The notes beneath the pieces were generated by a model. The model saw only the letters and a program-made list of their open reading frames with translations, did not search any database and was not told the origin of the DNA. The position numbers and the translations under genes are program-made. A DNA stretch of 64,000 nucleotides. Source: Microbacterium testaceum (lineage in GTDB: Bacteria; Actinomycetota; Actinomycetes; Actinomycetales; Microbacteriaceae). Positions 10,583 through 20,670 of the stretch are shown piece after piece (position 1 is the stretch's first letter; each line of letters opens with the position of its first letter). The stretch covers positions 1-64,000 of the forward strand of contig NZ_LDRU01000023.1 of the NCBI RefSeq assembly GCF_001476285.1, given 5' to 3'.

Positions 10583-11307
10583 CCGTCGATCGTAGCGTCC
10601 GGGCCCAGCCCATCCGCGCCGGGTCGAGTGCCCTCGGCGAGCGCCTGGTCGACGCTCGAGCGCACCAGGGCCGAGAGATATCCGCCGGTGTTCTCCACCC
10701 CGACGCTCGACAGCAGCGCCGCGGACTGCTGCACGATCGAACGCGAGAACTCGGTCGCCGTTGCGATCGCCTCGGCGTACGTCGGGCGATCCGCTTCGGC
10801 GACGACGACAGGCTCACATCCGAGCTCGACGGCGAGGGCCTGCGCGATCGGCAGCACGGGGGCCGGAGCCGTCACGGCCGCGTACGCCTGGGCGAGCTGG
10901 TGCAGGTCGTGCGATGAAGCCCCCGTGAAGGTGATCGCGGGATGGATCGCGAGCGGGATGGCCCCGCATTTCACCGCCGGCCCGAGGACTCCGGTGCCGT
11001 ACGCCGGGTCGGTGTGCAGCACGAGCTGCCCGGGTTGCCACGCACCGAGGTCGGCGAGGCCCGCGACGAGACCCTCGAGCTGGTCGTGGGGCACTGCCAA
11101 CACGACGAGCTCGCTACGCCGCGCGACCTCCTCCGGTGCCAGCAGAGGCAATCCCGGCAGGATCGCCTCGACGCGGTCGTCATCGGAACCCGACGTGATC
11201 CCCGTGAGGGCGTGCCCCGCCCCGGCCAGGGCCGCGCCGATCACCGGACCGACGCGTCCCGCTCCGATGATCCCGACACCCAGTCGCCCATCGCGCATAT
11301 CGCTCAT
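10579..11307 (-). CDS. Rossmann-like/DUF2520 oxidoreductase
   Basis: A 242-residue protein with an N-terminal dinucleotide-binding motif (GVGIIGAGRVGPVIGAAL) and a C-terminal helical domain of the DUF2520 type (HPAITFTGASSHDLHQLAQAYAAVT; GVENTGGYLSALVRSSVDQAL). The fold resembles ketopantoate reductase and pyrroline-5-carboxylate reductase. The start is the ATG at 11307, which overlaps the stop of the upstream PH-domain gene as ATGA; an in-frame extension to 11544 lies wholly inside that gene. Being coupled to panC, it may supply or proofread pantoate, but the reaction is unproven. Confidence 0.85.
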   Translation of the reverse strand: MSDMRDGRLGVGIIGAGRVGPVIGAALAGAGHALTGITSGSDDDRVEAILPGLPLLAPEEVARRSELVVLAVPHDQLEGLVAGLADLGAWQPGQLVLHTDPAYGTGVLGPAVKCGAIPLAIHPAITFTGASSHDLHQLAQAYAAVTAPAPVLPIAQALAVELGCEPVVVAEADRPTYAEAIATATEFSRSIVQQSAALLSSVGVENTGGYLSALVRSSVDQALAEGTRPGADGLGPDATIDG

Positions 11308-12896
11308 CCTGCCCACCTGTGAGTCCTGTCCTCCGCCGCGGCGGCCATTGTCGCGCGGGCGGTGTCCTCCATCAACGTCACTGCGGCGTCGCGGTCGAGC
11401 ACGCCCACCGAGGTCTGCACCGTCCCGGCGATCACGTGCGCCGCCAACCGCGCGGTGCGTGTCGCCCGCGCAAGGGGTCCCTGGTGCAGTCCGATCGACT
11501 GCAGTCGGGCCAGCGGGAACACCGACAGCGATCGCCAGATCCACCCGCGCCGAAGGATCAAGGCGTCAGACGTCAACAGCGCGCCATTCCGTCGCCACGA
11601 CAGCGGGCGGAGGAGGCGGGCACGACGCGGGGTCGTGACGTAGGGGTCGTCCTCGGCGGGACCCAGCATGCCGTCCTGGACGACCCGAGACCAGCCGTCG
11701 ACGGGAAGGGCGGGCGCAAGGATCCGCAGCACACGCTCGACGTCGTCCCTCGTGCCCACCGGCAGGACGGCGGCGAGCTGGTCCATCGACGAATCGGTGG
11801 AGGAACGACCCGACAGGCGGTTGATCGAGACCGACCACCATCCGAACGGCCGCCACAGCAGCGGTTGGCGCACCTCGATCGCGTGCACGCGTCCGGGCGG
11901 CACGACCTCGCTGATCGTCGTGAAGAGCCCGAATGTCACCCGCACGCCGTCCGCGGTGGGTGCGATCGAGTACCGCAGCCCACGCGCGATGGACCGCACG
12001 TAGTACGCCCCGTAGGCGAGGAAGGTGGGGACGACCGTGAACAGCAGCCACACCGTCGAGATCGAGGCCGCGACGATGATCGCCGCGACGAGGCCGAGCA
12101 GCCAGAACATCGACCCGCTCAGCACCCGAGAGGCCACGAGCCGCCCGAGGGGGATCCGCACGATGCTCTCGGGCTCGGCATCCGAGAAGTCCTCCCCCTC
12201 GACGAGTCCATGGATGCCGGAACCCACGGCCGCAGCCGTCGCACGCGCAAACGAACCCCCGGCGACGGCGTTCGGCCTGGCATCCGGCCCGACATCCGAC
12301 CCGGCCTCCGCGAGGCGACGCCCCGAGGCGAGCCGCAGGATGTCGCTGCGCAGGGCATCGGCGTCCTTCGCCGACAGGTACTCGAGCTTGACGTTGGCAT
12401 CCAGACCGGCACCCACGACTTCGAGCTTGGCCAGCCCGAGGAGCCGCGCGACCATCGGGCGGGTGAGGTTCACCCCCTGTACCCGGTCGAGGGGTGCGCG
12501 TCGGTGGGTACGGAAGAGGACGCCCGAGCGCACCTCCACGTCATCGGCGATGCGCAACGTGTGGAACCGCCATGACAGGCGGAAAGCACCCAGGAGGATC
12601 AGCAGCACCACCACCGCGACGCCCGCGGCGATGAGGAGGAGGTTGTTCGCGAAGAGGAAGTCCACGGGGTCCGGCGGCATCACCCCGGGCGGAAGGTCGG
12701 TGAACATCGGAAGGAAGATCTCGAACAGACGCTCCCGCAGATTGGCGACGAGGACGCCGATCATCACGAGCAGGAAGAGCCCTCCGCGCAGGAGCGGGGT
12801 CAGCGGGTGCAGGCGATGCCATTCCCCGTCGCTCATCGGCGACCGGGTCGCGATCCGACCTGCGCGAGGAGCCGGTGGCGGCGCGGGATCCGTCAC
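11304..12896 (-). CDS. Membrane protein with bacterial PH (bPH2/DUF304) domains, YdbT-like
   Basis: A 530-residue protein with paired membrane helices near 38-55 and 85-105 and again near 260-300, each pair followed by a bacterial pleckstrin-homology domain (LRIADDVEVRSGVLFRTHRRAPLDRVQGVNL; YSIAPTADGVRVTFGLF; ALILRRGWIWRSLSVFPLARLQSIGL). Three PH-like segments fit the YdbT family. The GTG at 12896 overlaps the upstream gene's stop (GTGA); an alternative ATG (MSDGEWHRLHPL) lies at 12836. It is partnered with the next, shorter PH protein as in the ydbS-ydbT pair of Bacillus. Function is unknown, possibly envelope stress or toxin tolerance. Confidence 0.82.
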   Translation of the reverse strand: MTDPAPPPAPRAGRIATRSPMSDGEWHRLHPLTPLLRGGLFLLVMIGVLVANLRERLFEIFLPMFTDLPPGVMPPDPVDFLFANNLLLIAAGVAVVVLLILLGAFRLSWRFHTLRIADDVEVRSGVLFRTHRRAPLDRVQGVNLTRPMVARLLGLAKLEVVGAGLDANVKLEYLSAKDADALRSDILRLASGRRLAEAGSDVGPDARPNAVAGGSFARATAAAVGSGIHGLVEGEDFSDAEPESIVRIPLGRLVASRVLSGSMFWLLGLVAAIIVAASISTVWLLFTVVPTFLAYGAYYVRSIARGLRYSIAPTADGVRVTFGLFTTISEVVPPGRVHAIEVRQPLLWRPFGWWSVSINRLSGRSSTDSSMDQLAAVLPVGTRDDVERVLRILAPALPVDGWSRVVQDGMLGPAEDDPYVTTPRRARLLRPLSWRRNGALLTSDALILRRGWIWRSLSVFPLARLQSIGLHQGPLARATRTARLAAHVIAGTVQTSVGVLDRDAAVTLMEDTARATMAAAAEDRTHRWAG

Positions 12897-13582
12897 AGGC
12901 CGGTCCGACGGGTCTCGGCGACGGCGATGAGAGTGTCACGCAACTGCTCCGCGGCGGACTGGGTGAGCCCGGGAATCGTGACGCCGGTCGACGCCGCCGC
13001 CGTGACGAGCTTGAGCTGCGCGATGCCGAAGCCCCGGTCGAGGGGGCCGTGAGTGATGTCGACGAGCTGCATCCGGCCGTACGGCACCGCCACGACGCGC
13101 TGCCAGAGGATGCCCCGGCGGAAGACGAGGTCATCGCGCCGCAGTTGATAGCCGAACGATCGCGCCTGCCGCGGGGTGATGATGAGGCCGACGACCGTGA
13201 TGACCGACAGAATCCCCGCGGGGATCCACGGCCAGGGCACGTGCAGGAAGAACTGCAGGGCGAACGCGGCAGCGAGGACGACCACCAGGAACGCGCCCTG
13301 CGAGATGAGCTGCACCCGCACGTACGCGCGAGCCAACTGATGCCACGTGCCGTCACCGAGCGGCAGACGCCCAGCACCGCGGGGCTCGAGGATGCGTGGA
13401 AACGTCCCCTCGTCGAGAACGCGAGACGCGCTCACCCCGTCCGCATCGCGAGCGACGGCAGCCGGTCCGGCCCCGACCCCCTCGGGGCGCGCGACCGCTT
13501 CCCGCTCGACCGCTTCCCGCTCAGCCGCTTCCCCCTCAGCGGGGAGCGGCGTCCGCTCCGGGAAGTCCGGGCTGTTCGTCAT
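12893..13582 (-). CDS. Membrane protein with one bPH2 domain, YdbS-like
   Basis: A 229-residue protein with an N-terminal low-complexity acidic stretch (AEREAVEREAVA repeat near 19-31), two membrane helices (about 95-115 and 118-137) and one bPH2 domain (QLRRDDLVFRRGILWQRVVAVPYGRMQLVDI). The ATG is preceded by GGAAGGACGACG. The start lies 47 bases inside the upstream DUF3180 gene, an unusually long overlap for this operon; the good ribosome site supports it. It is coupled to the YdbT-like gene by a GTGA overlap. Confidence 0.82.
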   Translation of the reverse strand: MTNSPDFPERTPLPAEGEAAEREAVEREAVARPEGVGAGPAAVARDADGVSASRVLDEGTFPRILEPRGAGRLPLGDGTWHQLARAYVRVQLISQGAFLVVVLAAAFALQFFLHVPWPWIPAGILSVITVVGLIITPRQARSFGYQLRRDDLVFRRGILWQRVVAVPYGRMQLVDITHGPLDRGFGIAQLKLVTAAASTGVTIPGLTQSAAEQLRDTLIAVAETRRTGL

Positions 13583-14021
13583 CGTCGTCCTTCCGGATGG
13601 TGCAGAGCTGCTCGGCCACGAGACCCGCGACGACGAGGACGACTCCGCACACGACCGTCGCGATGATCGATCCCATCGAGCCTACCGACGGAGTCACCGG
13701 GCGGGTGAGAAGGAAGGACAACAGACCCCCGCCGAAGCCCGTCGCCGCAGCACCCACGAGAGACGAGGCCTTCGCCAGCATGGCGACGCGCAGCGCGCGG
13801 AAGGGGTCGATCCGTCGTGTGACGCGACCCCGGGTCGCGCGGGCGATCGGCACCGCGAGGGCGACGATCACCGCCCCCAGCAGGATGAGGATCGTGGGCA
13901 GGCTCGCGGCCGGCGAGAACGTGGGACGCCCCATCGCGGCGAGAGCGGTGTCGAGGATGAACCCGCACACCGCGCCGATCACAGCCGCGATGACGAGGAT
14001 TCCCGCGCCCGTGCGCTTCAT
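13536..14021 (-). CDS. DUF3180 membrane protein
   Basis: A 161-residue protein starting MKRTGAGILVIAAVIGAVCGFI with four predicted membrane helices (about 6-27, 38-60, 85-110, 118-140) and a charged C-terminal tail. DUF3180 genes regularly follow folK in actinobacteria; the function is unknown. The start ATG is preceded by GGGAGGGGAGCG and overlaps the folK stop as ATGA. Its last 47 bases overlap the start of the next PH gene in another frame. Confidence 0.85.
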   Translation of the reverse strand: MKRTGAGILVIAAVIGAVCGFILDTALAAMGRPTFSPAASLPTILILLGAVIVALAVPIARATRGRVTRRIDPFRALRVAMLAKASSLVGAAATGFGGGLLSFLLTRPVTPSVGSMGSIIATVVCGVVLVVAGLVAEQLCTIRKDDDDEQPGLPGADAAPR

Positions 14022-14545
14022 CGCTCCCCTCCCCGCAGGCCGTCGAGCAGGTCCTGAACGCGACCGCGCCCCGGGAGATCGGCATCCGGATCCACGTCCA
14101 CCCACGGCGCGAGAACGAACTCGCGCTCGTGGGCACGCGGGTGCGGCACAGTGAGGTCGTCATCGTCGATGCGTTCGTCGGAGTAGGCGATGAGATCGAG
14201 GTCGAGGGTCCGGTCTCCCCAGCGCTCGCGCCGGACGCGTCCGTGCTCGGCCTCGATGCGATGGAGTTCGCGGAGCAGAGGGCGGGGCGCGAGCCGGGTG
14301 GTCACGAGGGCGACCGCGTTGAGATACCGGGGCGCGTCCTCGTCCTCGCCGTGCAGCGTGACCGCCACCGTCTCGAGCGGTGCCGACACGCGCACAGCGG
14401 TCGTGAGCGGCAGGGCGCGAAGCGCCGCGATGGCCGCGTGCAGGGTCTCGGCGCGGTCACCGAGATTCGCGCCGAGGGCGACGACCGCGTCCACGGGGGC
14501 GTCTCTCGGGGCGTCGCCGATGCCGTGCGCCAAGCGCACGCTCAT
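14018..14545 (-). CDS. folK: 2-amino-4-hydroxy-6-hydroxymethyldihydropteridine pyrophosphokinase
   Basis: This transfers pyrophosphate from ATP to hydroxymethyldihydropterin before dihydropteroate synthesis. The 175-residue protein shows GANLGDR at 25-31, the ERWGDRTLDLDLI metal and ATP-binding region and the VPHPRAHEREFVLAPW signature. It has an N-terminal extension of about 18 residues compared with short family members. It overlaps folB by four bases (ATGA) upstream and the DUF3180 gene by four bases downstream. Confidence 0.95.
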   Translation of the reverse strand: MSVRLAHGIGDAPRDAPVDAVVALGANLGDRAETLHAAIAALRALPLTTAVRVSAPLETVAVTLHGEDEDAPRYLNAVALVTTRLAPRPLLRELHRIEAEHGRVRRERWGDRTLDLDLIAYSDERIDDDDLTVPHPRAHEREFVLAPWVDVDPDADLPGRGRVQDLLDGLRGGER

Positions 14546-14910
14546 GTCCGACCACGCCGGATCGTCACGGCGACATCACCGAACGGCACGGTGATGGGGG
14601 CGGCCGGCTTGTGCACCGTGACCGTCACCTCCTCCACGCGCGGGTCGACGAGGACGTCGTCGGCGATGCGCTGCGCGAGCGTCTCGAGTAGGTCGGCGGG
14701 CTCGCCCTCGACGATCTCGACGATGCGTTCCGCGAGCTCCCCGTAGTGCACGGTGTCGCGCACGTCATCGGTCACCGCCGCGATATGCAGGGGCAGACGC
14801 AGACGCACGTCGACGACGAACTCCTGCCCGTCGCGTTTCTCGTCGGCATATACCCCGTGATAACCGAAGGCGCGCACCCCCGTGAGGGTGATCTCGTCGA
14901 CGGCATCCAT
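14542..14910 (-). CDS. folB: Dihydroneopterin aldolase
   Basis: This cleaves dihydroneopterin to hydroxymethyldihydropterin and glycolaldehyde. The 122-residue protein starts MDAVDEITLTGVRAFGYHGVY, with the family's GYHGV..E signature and the ETLAQRIADDVL region. The start at 14910 is preceded by GGGAGGCCTG and overlaps the folP stop as TGATG. An in-frame extension to 14982 lies inside folP and is not likely translated. Confidence 0.95.
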   Translation of the reverse strand: MDAVDEITLTGVRAFGYHGVYADEKRDGQEFVVDVRLRLPLHIAAVTDDVRDTVHYGELAERIVEIVEGEPADLLETLAQRIADDVLVDPRVEEVTVTVHKPAAPITVPFGDVAVTIRRGRT

Positions 14911-15701
14911 CAGGCCTCCCAGGTGCGGGCGACGGCGAGCGCGTCGCGAGTGGTCGGAACATCGTGCACGCGCACGGCCCACGCCCCGGAGCGCGCGGCG
15001 AGCGCGCTCGTGACAGCCGTGGCGAGGTCGCGGCGGGCGAGGTCGGCGTCGTCGCCGAGGACCTCGGCGAGGAACCGCTTGCGGCTCGTCCCGATCAGCA
15101 CGCGCGACCCGAGCGCGGCGATCGCGGGGATCGCGCGCAGCACGTCCCAGTTCTGGATGCCACGTTTGCCGAAGCCGATGCCCGGGTCGACGACGATGCG
15201 ATCCGGCGCGATTCCCGCGGCGCGGGCCGCCGCCACACGTTCGGCCAGCTCGTCGGCGACCTCCCGTCCGACGTCGACGTAGTCGGCCCGGGCGTACATG
15301 TCGGTGGAGGGACCACGCCAGTGACCGAGCGCGATCTCGGCGTCGGTCTCGGCGACGGCGTCGAGCATGTCGGGGTCGGCGAGGCCACCCGACACGTCGT
15401 TCACGATCCGCGCGCCGGCAGCGACCGCGGCCCGAGCGGTCGACGCGTTCATCGTGTCGATGCTCACGACGGCACCCTCGGATGCCAGTGCCTCGACGAC
15501 CGGCAGCACGCGCTGCTGCTCGACGCGCGGGGCGACCCGCTCTGCGCCGGGCCGCGTCGACTCGCCGCCGATGTCGAGGAGGTCCGCCCCCTGCGCGCGC
15601 AGGGAACGCGCGTGCGCGATCGCCGCGTCGGGATCGAGATAACGGCCGCCGTCGCTGAACGAGTCGGGGGTGACGTTCACGATCGCCATGATGAGGGTCA
15701 C
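14910..15701 (-). CDS. folP: Dihydropteroate synthase
   Basis: This condenses hydroxymethyldihydropterin pyrophosphate with p-aminobenzoate and is the sulfonamide target. The 263-residue TIM-barrel protein shows NVTPDSFSDGG near residue 9, DIGGESTRPGA, NDVSGG and GIGFGKR. The GTG at 15701 overlaps the folE stop (GTGA), so the frame that extends to 15821 is not the real start; an internal ATG (MAIVNVT) is a less likely alternative. Confidence 0.95.
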   Translation of the reverse strand: MTLIMAIVNVTPDSFSDGGRYLDPDAAIAHARSLRAQGADLLDIGGESTRPGAERVAPRVEQQRVLPVVEALASEGAVVSIDTMNASTARAAVAAGARIVNDVSGGLADPDMLDAVAETDAEIALGHWRGPSTDMYARADYVDVGREVADELAERVAAARAAGIAPDRIVVDPGIGFGKRGIQNWDVLRAIPAIAALGSRVLIGTSRKRFLAEVLGDDADLARRDLATAVTSALAARSGAWAVRVHDVPTTRDALAVARTWEA

Positions 15702-16285
15702 GCGCGCGCTCCGATCAGGGCGACGAGCTCGGCGCGGGCGACGGGGTCCGTGTACACGCCGCGCGCGGCGATCGTGACGGTCGAGGCATCCAGCTGCCGC
15801 CCGCCGCGCATCGTCACGCACTCGTGGACGGCATCCAGCACGACGAGCACTCCTCGCGCATCGAGGGCGGATGCCACGGTGTCGGCCACCTGCTCGCCGA
15901 GGCGTTCCTGCACCTGCGGACGCGACGACAGGATGTCGATGACCCGGGGCAGAGCCCCCAGCCCCACGACTTCTTCACCCGGCAGGTAGGCGACGTGCGC
16001 GCGCCCGCGGAACGGCAGGAGGTGGTGCTCGCACATCGAGCGAAACGAGATGTCCCGCAGCATCACGGCACCGGACGGGAGGGTGTCCGGCGCCGGCCCG
16101 CGGGTCACCGAGATGGTGTGCGCGAGGGGGGCACCGGCATCCTGATCCACTCCGCCGAAGAACTCGCTCCACGACTCGGCGACGCGGGTCGGCGTCTGCC
16201 GGAGCCCGGGGCGGTCGGGGTCTTCTCCGATCGCCTCGAGCAGCTCGCGTACGAGCGCGGCGACGCGCTCCCGGTCGACGGCCAC
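15698..16285 (-). CDS. folE: GTP cyclohydrolase I
   Basis: This opens the GTP ring to form dihydroneopterin triphosphate, the first folate step. The 195-residue protein has the zinc ligands and active-site region MCEHHLLPF at 84-92, HVAYLPGEEVVGLG, and the second ligand Cys in VHECVTMRG. It begins six bases after the ftsH stop, consistent with one operon from ftsH onward. Confidence 0.96.
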   Translation of the reverse strand: MAVDRERVAALVRELLEAIGEDPDRPGLRQTPTRVAESWSEFFGGVDQDAGAPLAHTISVTRGPAPDTLPSGAVMLRDISFRSMCEHHLLPFRGRAHVAYLPGEEVVGLGALPRVIDILSSRPQVQERLGEQVADTVASALDARGVLVVLDAVHECVTMRGGRQLDASTVTIAARGVYTDPVARAELVALIGARA

Positions 16286-16291
16286 GGCGCC

Positions 16292-18295
<2,004 letters not shown>

Positions 18296-18406
18296 GGTGG
18301 GCGAGCCCAGCCCTTTCGTGATCCGCTCCAGATAAAAGCGGTGGGATCAGGGTAACGCTCAGCGCCTATGCCGAGTCTGTGCGTTCGTCGTGGGCGTATC
18401 CGGCCG

Positions 18407-18958
18407 TCAGGAGTACACGTGCGGCGCGAGCACCGCCACGTCGCGCAGGTTGCGGTACTTCTCGGCGTAGTCGAGCCCGTATCCGATGACGAAGTCGTTG
18501 GGGATGTCGAAGCCCACGTACCGGCAGTCGACCTCGACCTTCATGGCATCCGGCTTGCGAAGGAGGGCGAGCACCTCGACCGACTCTGCCCCGCGCGAGG
18601 CGAAGTTCTCGAGCAGCCAGCTCAGGGTGAGGCCGGAGTCGATGATGTCCTCGACGATCAGCACGTGCTTGCCGGTGATGTCGGTGTCGAGGTCTTTGCG
18701 GATCTGCACGACACCGCTCGAGCGCGTGCTCGCGCCGTACGACGACACCGCCATCCAGTCCATCGTGATGTGCATGGGCAGGTGCCGCGCGAAGTCGGCC
18801 ATGACCATGACGGCCCCCTTGAGCACGCCTACGAGCACGACGTCTTTGCCGGAATAGTCGGCGACGACCTGCTGCGCCAGTTCGGCGAGCTTCTCGTGGA
18901 TCTGCTCCTCGGTGAGGAGGACTTCGCTGATGTCGTCGGAGATGTCGGCCGCGCGCAT
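18407..18958 (-). CDS. hpt: Hypoxanthine(-guanine) phosphoribosyltransferase
   Basis: This salvages hypoxanthine and guanine with PRPP. The 183-residue protein has the PRPP-binding loop VEDIIDSGLT at 102-111, the flexible-loop region SSYGAST and the purine-binding tail VGFDIPNDFVIGYGLDYAEKYRNL. It follows tilS with a 23-base gap. A TAGACT hexamer lies exactly six bases before its ATG and no ribosome site is evident, so it may also be transcribed as a leaderless message of its own. Confidence 0.96.
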   Translation of the reverse strand: MRAADISDDISEVLLTEEQIHEKLAELAQQVVADYSGKDVVLVGVLKGAVMVMADFARHLPMHITMDWMAVSSYGASTRSSGVVQIRKDLDTDITGKHVLIVEDIIDSGLTLSWLLENFASRGAESVEVLALLRKPDAMKVEVDCRYVGFDIPNDFVIGYGLDYAEKYRNLRDVAVLAPHVYS

Positions 18959-18964
18959 TCGGAA

Positions 18965-18970
18965 AGTCTA
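18965..18970 (-). promoter_or_regulatory. -10 box (TAGACT) before hpt
   Basis: TAGACT on the minus strand ends six bases before the hpt ATG, in the short gap after tilS. It fits a leaderless promoter serving hpt, ftsH and the folate genes; no convincing -35 was seen. Confidence 0.45.
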
Positions 18971-18981
18971 CGTCGGTCGAT

Positions 18982-19980
18982 TCAGGATGCCGCCCGCGCG
19001 ACGACCTCGATCCGCCCGCCGACGCGGCGCGCGACGCATCCCGGCAGATCGATCGGGCCCTGCCCCCGCCAGTCGGTGGCGAGGCGCGCGACCTCGAGGG
19101 TCTGGGTGCGGGTGAGCGACACCCCGAACTCGCTCTCGACCACGTACCGCACGATCCGGTTGCGCAGCGCCGCGGGATTCGCCGCCAACGCCGCCACCGA
19201 CACCGATATCCCGGCCTCGGCGTGCTCGACGATGTCTTCGATCGTCTCGTCGATCATGTCCTGGAAGGCCGCCGCGTCCTCGCGCAGCTGCTCCGCGGTA
19301 CGGGCGAGGGCCTCGGCGACGCCGGGACCGAGTTCGGCCTCGAGCACCGGTAGCACGCGCTCGCGCACCCGCACCCGCGTGTACGCGGGATCGGTGTTGT
19401 GCGGATCGGTCCACGGGTCGAGCCCCTCGGCGGCGCAGGCCGCCACGGTCGTCGCCCGCCGCACGGCGAGCAGGGGACGCAGCCACAGGGGGCCGGTGGC
19501 ATCCTGTCGCTCGGGAGCCATGCCCGCCAGGCTCGTGGCCCCGGCTCCGCGCGCGAGGCCGAGGAGCACCGACTCGGCCTGGTCGTCGAGGGTGTGGCCG
19601 AGGAGCACCGCGCGCGCGCCCGCCTCCGCCGCCGCGCGCGAGAGACCGGCGTAGCGCGCGGTCCGCGCGTCCGCCTCGGGACCGTCGGCCGACCCGACCT
19701 CGACCGCGACGACTCGGGCCTCGAGCCCGAGAGCGCGCGCCTTCTGCGCGGCGGCCGCCGCGACGGCATCCGATCCGTCCTGCAGTCCGTGGTCGATGAC
19801 GACCGCCTGGGCCCGGATGCCGGCGCGCGGCGCCTCGAAGGCGGTCGCGGCCGCGAGAGCCAGTGAGTCCGGTCCGCCCGAGAGAGCGACGACGACGGAC
19901 CCGTCGATCCGGGCGAGGGCGGCGCGCACGGCGCGGCGCACCTCGGCGACGGAGGGGTCGAGTCCGGGGCGGTGATCCAT
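18982..19980 (-). CDS. tilS: tRNA(Ile)-lysidine synthase
   Basis: This converts the wobble cytidine of the AUA-reading tRNA-Ile to lysidine. The 332-residue protein has the PP-loop ATP-binding motif SGGPDS at 34-39 and the LGHTLDDQAES and RPLLAVRR regions of the family, followed by a shorter C-terminal domain. The ATG is six bases after a TAGCGT hexamer (GGAGGC lies between, too close to act as a ribosome site), so a leaderless message is likely. It is divergent from ppa. Confidence 0.94.
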   Translation of the reverse strand: MDHRPGLDPSVAEVRRAVRAALARIDGSVVVALSGGPDSLALAAATAFEAPRAGIRAQAVVIDHGLQDGSDAVAAAAAQKARALGLEARVVAVEVGSADGPEADARTARYAGLSRAAAEAGARAVLLGHTLDDQAESVLLGLARGAGATSLAGMAPERQDATGPLWLRPLLAVRRATTVAACAAEGLDPWTDPHNTDPAYTRVRVRERVLPVLEAELGPGVAEALARTAEQLREDAAAFQDMIDETIEDIVEHAEAGISVSVAALAANPAALRNRIVRYVVESEFGVSLTRTQTLEVARLATDWRGQGPIDLPGCVARRVGGRIEVVARAAS

Positions 19981-19986
19981 GCCTCC

Positions 19987-19992
19987 ACGCTA
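19987..19992 (-). promoter_or_regulatory. -10 box (TAGCGT) before tilS
   Basis: TAGCGT on the minus strand ends six bases before the tilS ATG, the same layout as before hpt, tag and the small membrane genes. It likely drives a leaderless tilS transcript. Confidence 0.45.
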
Positions 19993-20069
19993 GCGGCGCC
20001 CCGACTCCGGCCCGGGGCGGCTCCCGACTAGGCTGGGCGCGGAAATCCACAGATCTAAGGAGCACGAGT

Positions 20070-20603
20070 ATGGGCGCTTACGACGCCGTCATCGAGATTC
20101 CCCGCGGCAGCCGCGTGAAGTACGAAGTCGACCACGGCACCGGCCGCGTCTACCTCGACCGCATCCTCTACACGGTGTTCGGCTACCCGGCCAACTACGG
20201 CTTCTTCGAGAACACGCTCGGCGAAGACGGCGACCCGCTCGACGTGCTCGTGCTGCTCGACCGCGAGCTGCACCCCGGCATCCTCGCGAAGGTGCGCCCC
20301 GTCGGCGTGCTGAAGATGAGCGACGAGGCCGGCGGCGACGACAAGGTCGTGGCCGTGCTCGCGAAGGACCCGCGCTGGGACCACATCCAGGATGTCGCCG
20401 ACATCGACGAGTGGACGAAGAAGGAGATCACGCACTTCTTCGAGCACTACAAGGACCTGGAGCCCAACAAGTGGGTCAAGGTCGACGAGTGGGCGGATGC
20501 CGCCGAGGCCGAGCGCCTGGTGAGCGAGGCGTTCACGCGTTTCGACGAGCACGACGCGCAGACCAAGACGCAGGGTTCGGGCGAGGCCCCCAACACGCTC
20601 TGA
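20070..20603 (+). CDS. ppa: Inorganic pyrophosphatase
   Basis: This hydrolyses pyrophosphate released by biosynthetic reactions in the cytoplasm. The 177-residue class I enzyme shows IPRGSRVKYEVD, YPANYGFF and the metal-binding DGDPLDVLV signature. The start at 20070 has AAGGAG eight bases upstream; the longer frame from 19863 runs through the divergent tilS start region and is not used. A -10-like TAGGCT lies near 20029. A strong intrinsic terminator follows. Confidence 0.97.
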   Translation: MGAYDAVIEIPRGSRVKYEVDHGTGRVYLDRILYTVFGYPANYGFFENTLGEDGDPLDVLVLLDRELHPGILAKVRPVGVLKMSDEAGGDDKVVAVLAKDPRWDHIQDVADIDEWTKKEITHFFEHYKDLEPNKWVKVDEWADAAEAERLVSEAFTRFDEHDAQTKTQGSGEAPNTL

Positions 20604-20620
20604 TCCGTCACGGATACGCG

Positions 20621-20650
20621 AGAACCCCCGGTCGCAGGACCGGGGGTTCT
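20621..20650 (+). terminator. Intrinsic terminator after ppa
   Basis: Arms AGAACCCCCGGTC (20621-20633) and GACCGGGGGTTCT (20638-20650) form a 13-base-pair stem with loop GCAG, followed by TTTCGT. It lies between convergent ppa and the M23 peptidase gene and can serve both. Confidence 0.88.
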
Positions 20651-20670
20651 TTCGTATCCGACGAAGAGTG